Below, in pieces: positions 62,401 to 64,000 of a stretch of DNA of 64,000 bases. Origin of the DNA: Rozella allomycis CSF55 (lineage: Eukaryota; Rozellomycota); the NCBI GenBank assembly GCA_000442015.1, contig KE560971.1, positions 1 to 64,000 on the forward strand, in the 5' to 3' direction. Under the pieces are notes generated by a model. It did not search any database, was not told the DNA's origin, and saw only the letters and a program-made list of their open reading frames with translations. The translations under genes and the position numbers were made by a program. Every line of letters starts with the position of its first letter. Within the stretch, counting starts at the first letter, position 1.

Positions 62401-62508
62401 AATTAATTTCTTTAAAGAAAAATATTGTCTATCAAATGAATCTACAAGGGCCTTCTGAACCTTAATTAAGTGATCTTGCAAGGGATCTCTTTCGGTTGTA
62501 TCTGTCAT
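59442..62508 (-). CDS. CCDC40: CCDC40, axonemal 96-nm ruler protein
   Basis: Partner of CCDC39 in the molecular ruler that fixes the 96-nm repeat of cilia and anchors N-DRC and inner arms. Start ATG at 62508 (MTDTTERDPLQDHLIKVQKALVDSF) and KKELGIALYKTKSQLESMQ match the CCDC40 N-terminal block (L.P.h.L....QaAL... and REELGVELY..QQ.L). Most of the gene is coiled coil in about ten exons, Lys/Glu-rich (for example 62113-61820, 61700-61220, 61007-60660, 60334-60045). The C-terminal exon has RVSRAEKMAASIERQLK and YQWIPEAEPTTQLLAAFLPR. A 31-nt intron leads to a short tail, TAA at 59442. About 900 residues, somewhat shorter than in animals. Not every exon border is fixed. Confidence 0.82.
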
Positions 62509-62610
62509 TCAATATTTGGTATCCAGGAAACAAATAAAAAACTTCTATTTCATGACAAAAAGTGAATTAATTTGAATTTCCATAAAAGGTAAATAATAAA
62601 GAATTTCGAA

Positions 62611-64000
62611 ATGCTTCTAACGGGATTAAACAAGAGGTGCATTCACACAACCATTCCAAATTTCAAAGGTTTATTTTCAAGAATAAGAAAAGCTGCTACG
62701 ATATCAGAATCAGAGGTGGAAGACGTTCCTGCAGAACCATCCACTGGACTTTCTCGTCTCACTATTCCTCAATTACTTCCAGAATTAATATCGATTCCAG
62801 TGACGAAAAGGCCTTTATTTCCTAGCTTTTATAAATCATTTTCCGTCAAGGATCAAAATGTTGCCGACGCAATTCAAAAAACTATTCAAAAGGGACAGCC
62901 ATATATTGGTTTATTTTTAAGAAAAACAGGTAAATGAATAATTTAAACAGTGTTTAAAGATGAAAATGCCAAAATGGAAGAAGTCCTTAGGACAAGAGAG
63001 AATGTAGAAGAAAACAGCGCCTTAAAAAGTATGTTAACAATGTTTTTTTAAAACAAGGTGAAACTATAAAAACAATAAATGAAGTTTACAGATTTGGTGT
63101 GCTGGCGCAAGTTGTAAATGTTGCCAAGACAGAGGATGCAACAGGTTTACATACTATTATATATCCACGAAGAAGAATAAGATTGTGTGATTTAACAACT
63201 CCAGTAGATGCATTGGTATCAAAAGCGCGCGTAGAAACATTGAAAGATGAAAAATTCGACAAGGAAAATGGAGTTGTAAAAGCCTTGACAAATGAGATAT
63301 ATTCTGGCCTTTCTGAAATTGCTCGAATGAATGGTTTTTTTCGAGAGCATATTGCGAATTTACAATTGACTGCCAATGTCTTTGACAATCCTGCCCAACT
63401 TGCTGATTTCGTAGCTGTCCTTGTTTCTGCGGAGCCAGAAGAATTACAAGAAGTTCTCGAGTCTTTAGTTATTGAAGAACGATTAAGAAAAGCATTGGTT
63501 CTGTTAAAGAAAGAGCTTGTTAATGCCAGACTTCAAAACAGTATCTCCAAGGATATTGAGCAACGAATTAACCAAAGACAGAGGGAATATTATCTGATGG
63601 AGCAAATGAAAAGTATTAAAAAGGAATTGGGATTAGAAAGTGACGGAAAAGAGAAAGTGATTGAAAATTTCAAGGAAAAGGCGAAAGAACTTAAGATGCC
63701 TGAACAAGCTGCCAAAGTGTTCAATGAAGTAAAAAACTATTACAAGATTTAAAAAAGGAAATTTCAAAATTGAATGTTTTGGAGCCTTCAGGGGCAGAAT
63801 TTAACATTACCAGGAGTTACATAGAATGGCTCGTTTCACTTCCATGGGGAAAGCAAAAAGAAGAAATATTGAATGTTGCTAAAGCTGGAGTTATCTTGGA
63901 TGAAGATCATTATGGTTTGAAGGATGTGAAGAAGAGGATTTTGGAGTTTGTTGCGGTAGGCAGGTTGAACCAGGGTGTTCAAGGGAAAATCATCTGCCTT
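62611..64000 (+). CDS. PIM1: Mitochondrial Lon protease (PIM1/LONP1), cut by window end
   Basis: ATP-dependent matrix protease. Start ATG at 62611; the first residues ([20 protein letters not shown]) have the Arg/Ser/Thr-rich, acid-poor look of a mitochondrial presequence. The LON substrate-binding domain follows: [33 protein letters not shown] and [21 protein letters not shown]. The helical middle region contains [19 protein letters not shown]. Introns of 30 (or 21), 29 and 29 nt restore the frame, the last giving [17 protein letters not shown] and [21 protein letters not shown]. The window ends at GKIIC, just before the Walker A loop, so the ATPase and the Ser-Lys protease domains lie outside. 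Confidence 0.94.

Overview
This is a compact, AT-rich eukaryotic nuclear scaffold. It uses the standard genetic code, and TAA, TAG and TGA all terminate recognisable proteins. Genes sit on both strands with spacers often under 150 bp, and almost every gene is cut by ultrashort introns, mostly 24-31 nt with GTA... donors and AG acceptors. The window carries an opisthokont core gene set together with many motile-cilium genes (DRC4, DRC7, CCDC40, DNAI3, CFAP69). A flagellated, early-diverging fungus of the Rozella/Cryptomycota type fits best. That placement is inferred from gene content, intron style and density; no marker phylogeny was run.

Layout. 1-7.5 kb: GCN1 (minus, runs off the left edge). 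7.7-12.9 kb: a DH-PH RhoGEF with a RanBP1-like domain, a one-domain protein disulfide isomerase and two unrecognised small proteins. 13-17 kb: PAF1, CDC37 and LCB2 (serine palmitoyltransferase), all plus strand. 17-27.2 kb: a small coiled-coil protein, DRC7, SND2/TMEM208, ASF1, DNAI3 and CFAP69. 27.3-34.3 kb: ribosomal protein P2, Beclin/ATG6, a membrane-anchored spermidine-synthase-like protein, a REEP/DP1 protein and MCM3. 34.3-38.4 kb: a transposon graveyard (decayed hAT transposases, repeats, a disrupted membrane-protein gene, seven single-N gaps). 38.45-49.35 kb: UBR1, whose first exon is separated from the rest by about 6.6 kb that holds a secreted ankyrin-like gene, another secreted protein, tRNA-Trp, DRC4 and a dipeptidyl-peptidase IV family protease. 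49.5-54.4 kb: a very large EGF-repeat receptor with an integrin-beta-type cytoplasmic tail. 54.4-59.4 kb: LSG1, SRP72, CSN6 and TFIIA-gamma. 59.4-64 kb: CCDC40 and mitochondrial Lon protease (runs off the right edge).

How the genes relate. Five encode axonemal parts: the nexin-dynein regulatory complex (DRC4, DRC7), the 96-nm ruler (CCDC40), an inner-arm dynein I1/f intermediate chain (DNAI3) and CFAP69. Others cover chromatin and transcription (PAF1, ASF1, TFIIA), replication (MCM3), translation control and ribosome maturation (GCN1, LSG1, P2), ER targeting (SND2, SRP72, PDI, REEP), protein turnover (UBR1, CSN6, Lon, ATG6) and chaperoning (CDC37).

Most notable observations: (i) two GCN1 introns are built of two or three head-to-tail intron-length units, each with its own GT and AG; (ii) the 50-54 kb receptor combines a DUF4114-like domain, EGF repeats, a Gly/Ala-rich membrane segment and a tail with W and two NPLY motifs, like integrin beta and amoebal Sib proteins; (iii) the UBR1 halves show that the scaffold is probably mis-joined at two single-N gaps; (iv) a nearly identical stretch of about 48 bp abuts the gaps in both GCN1 and UBR1.
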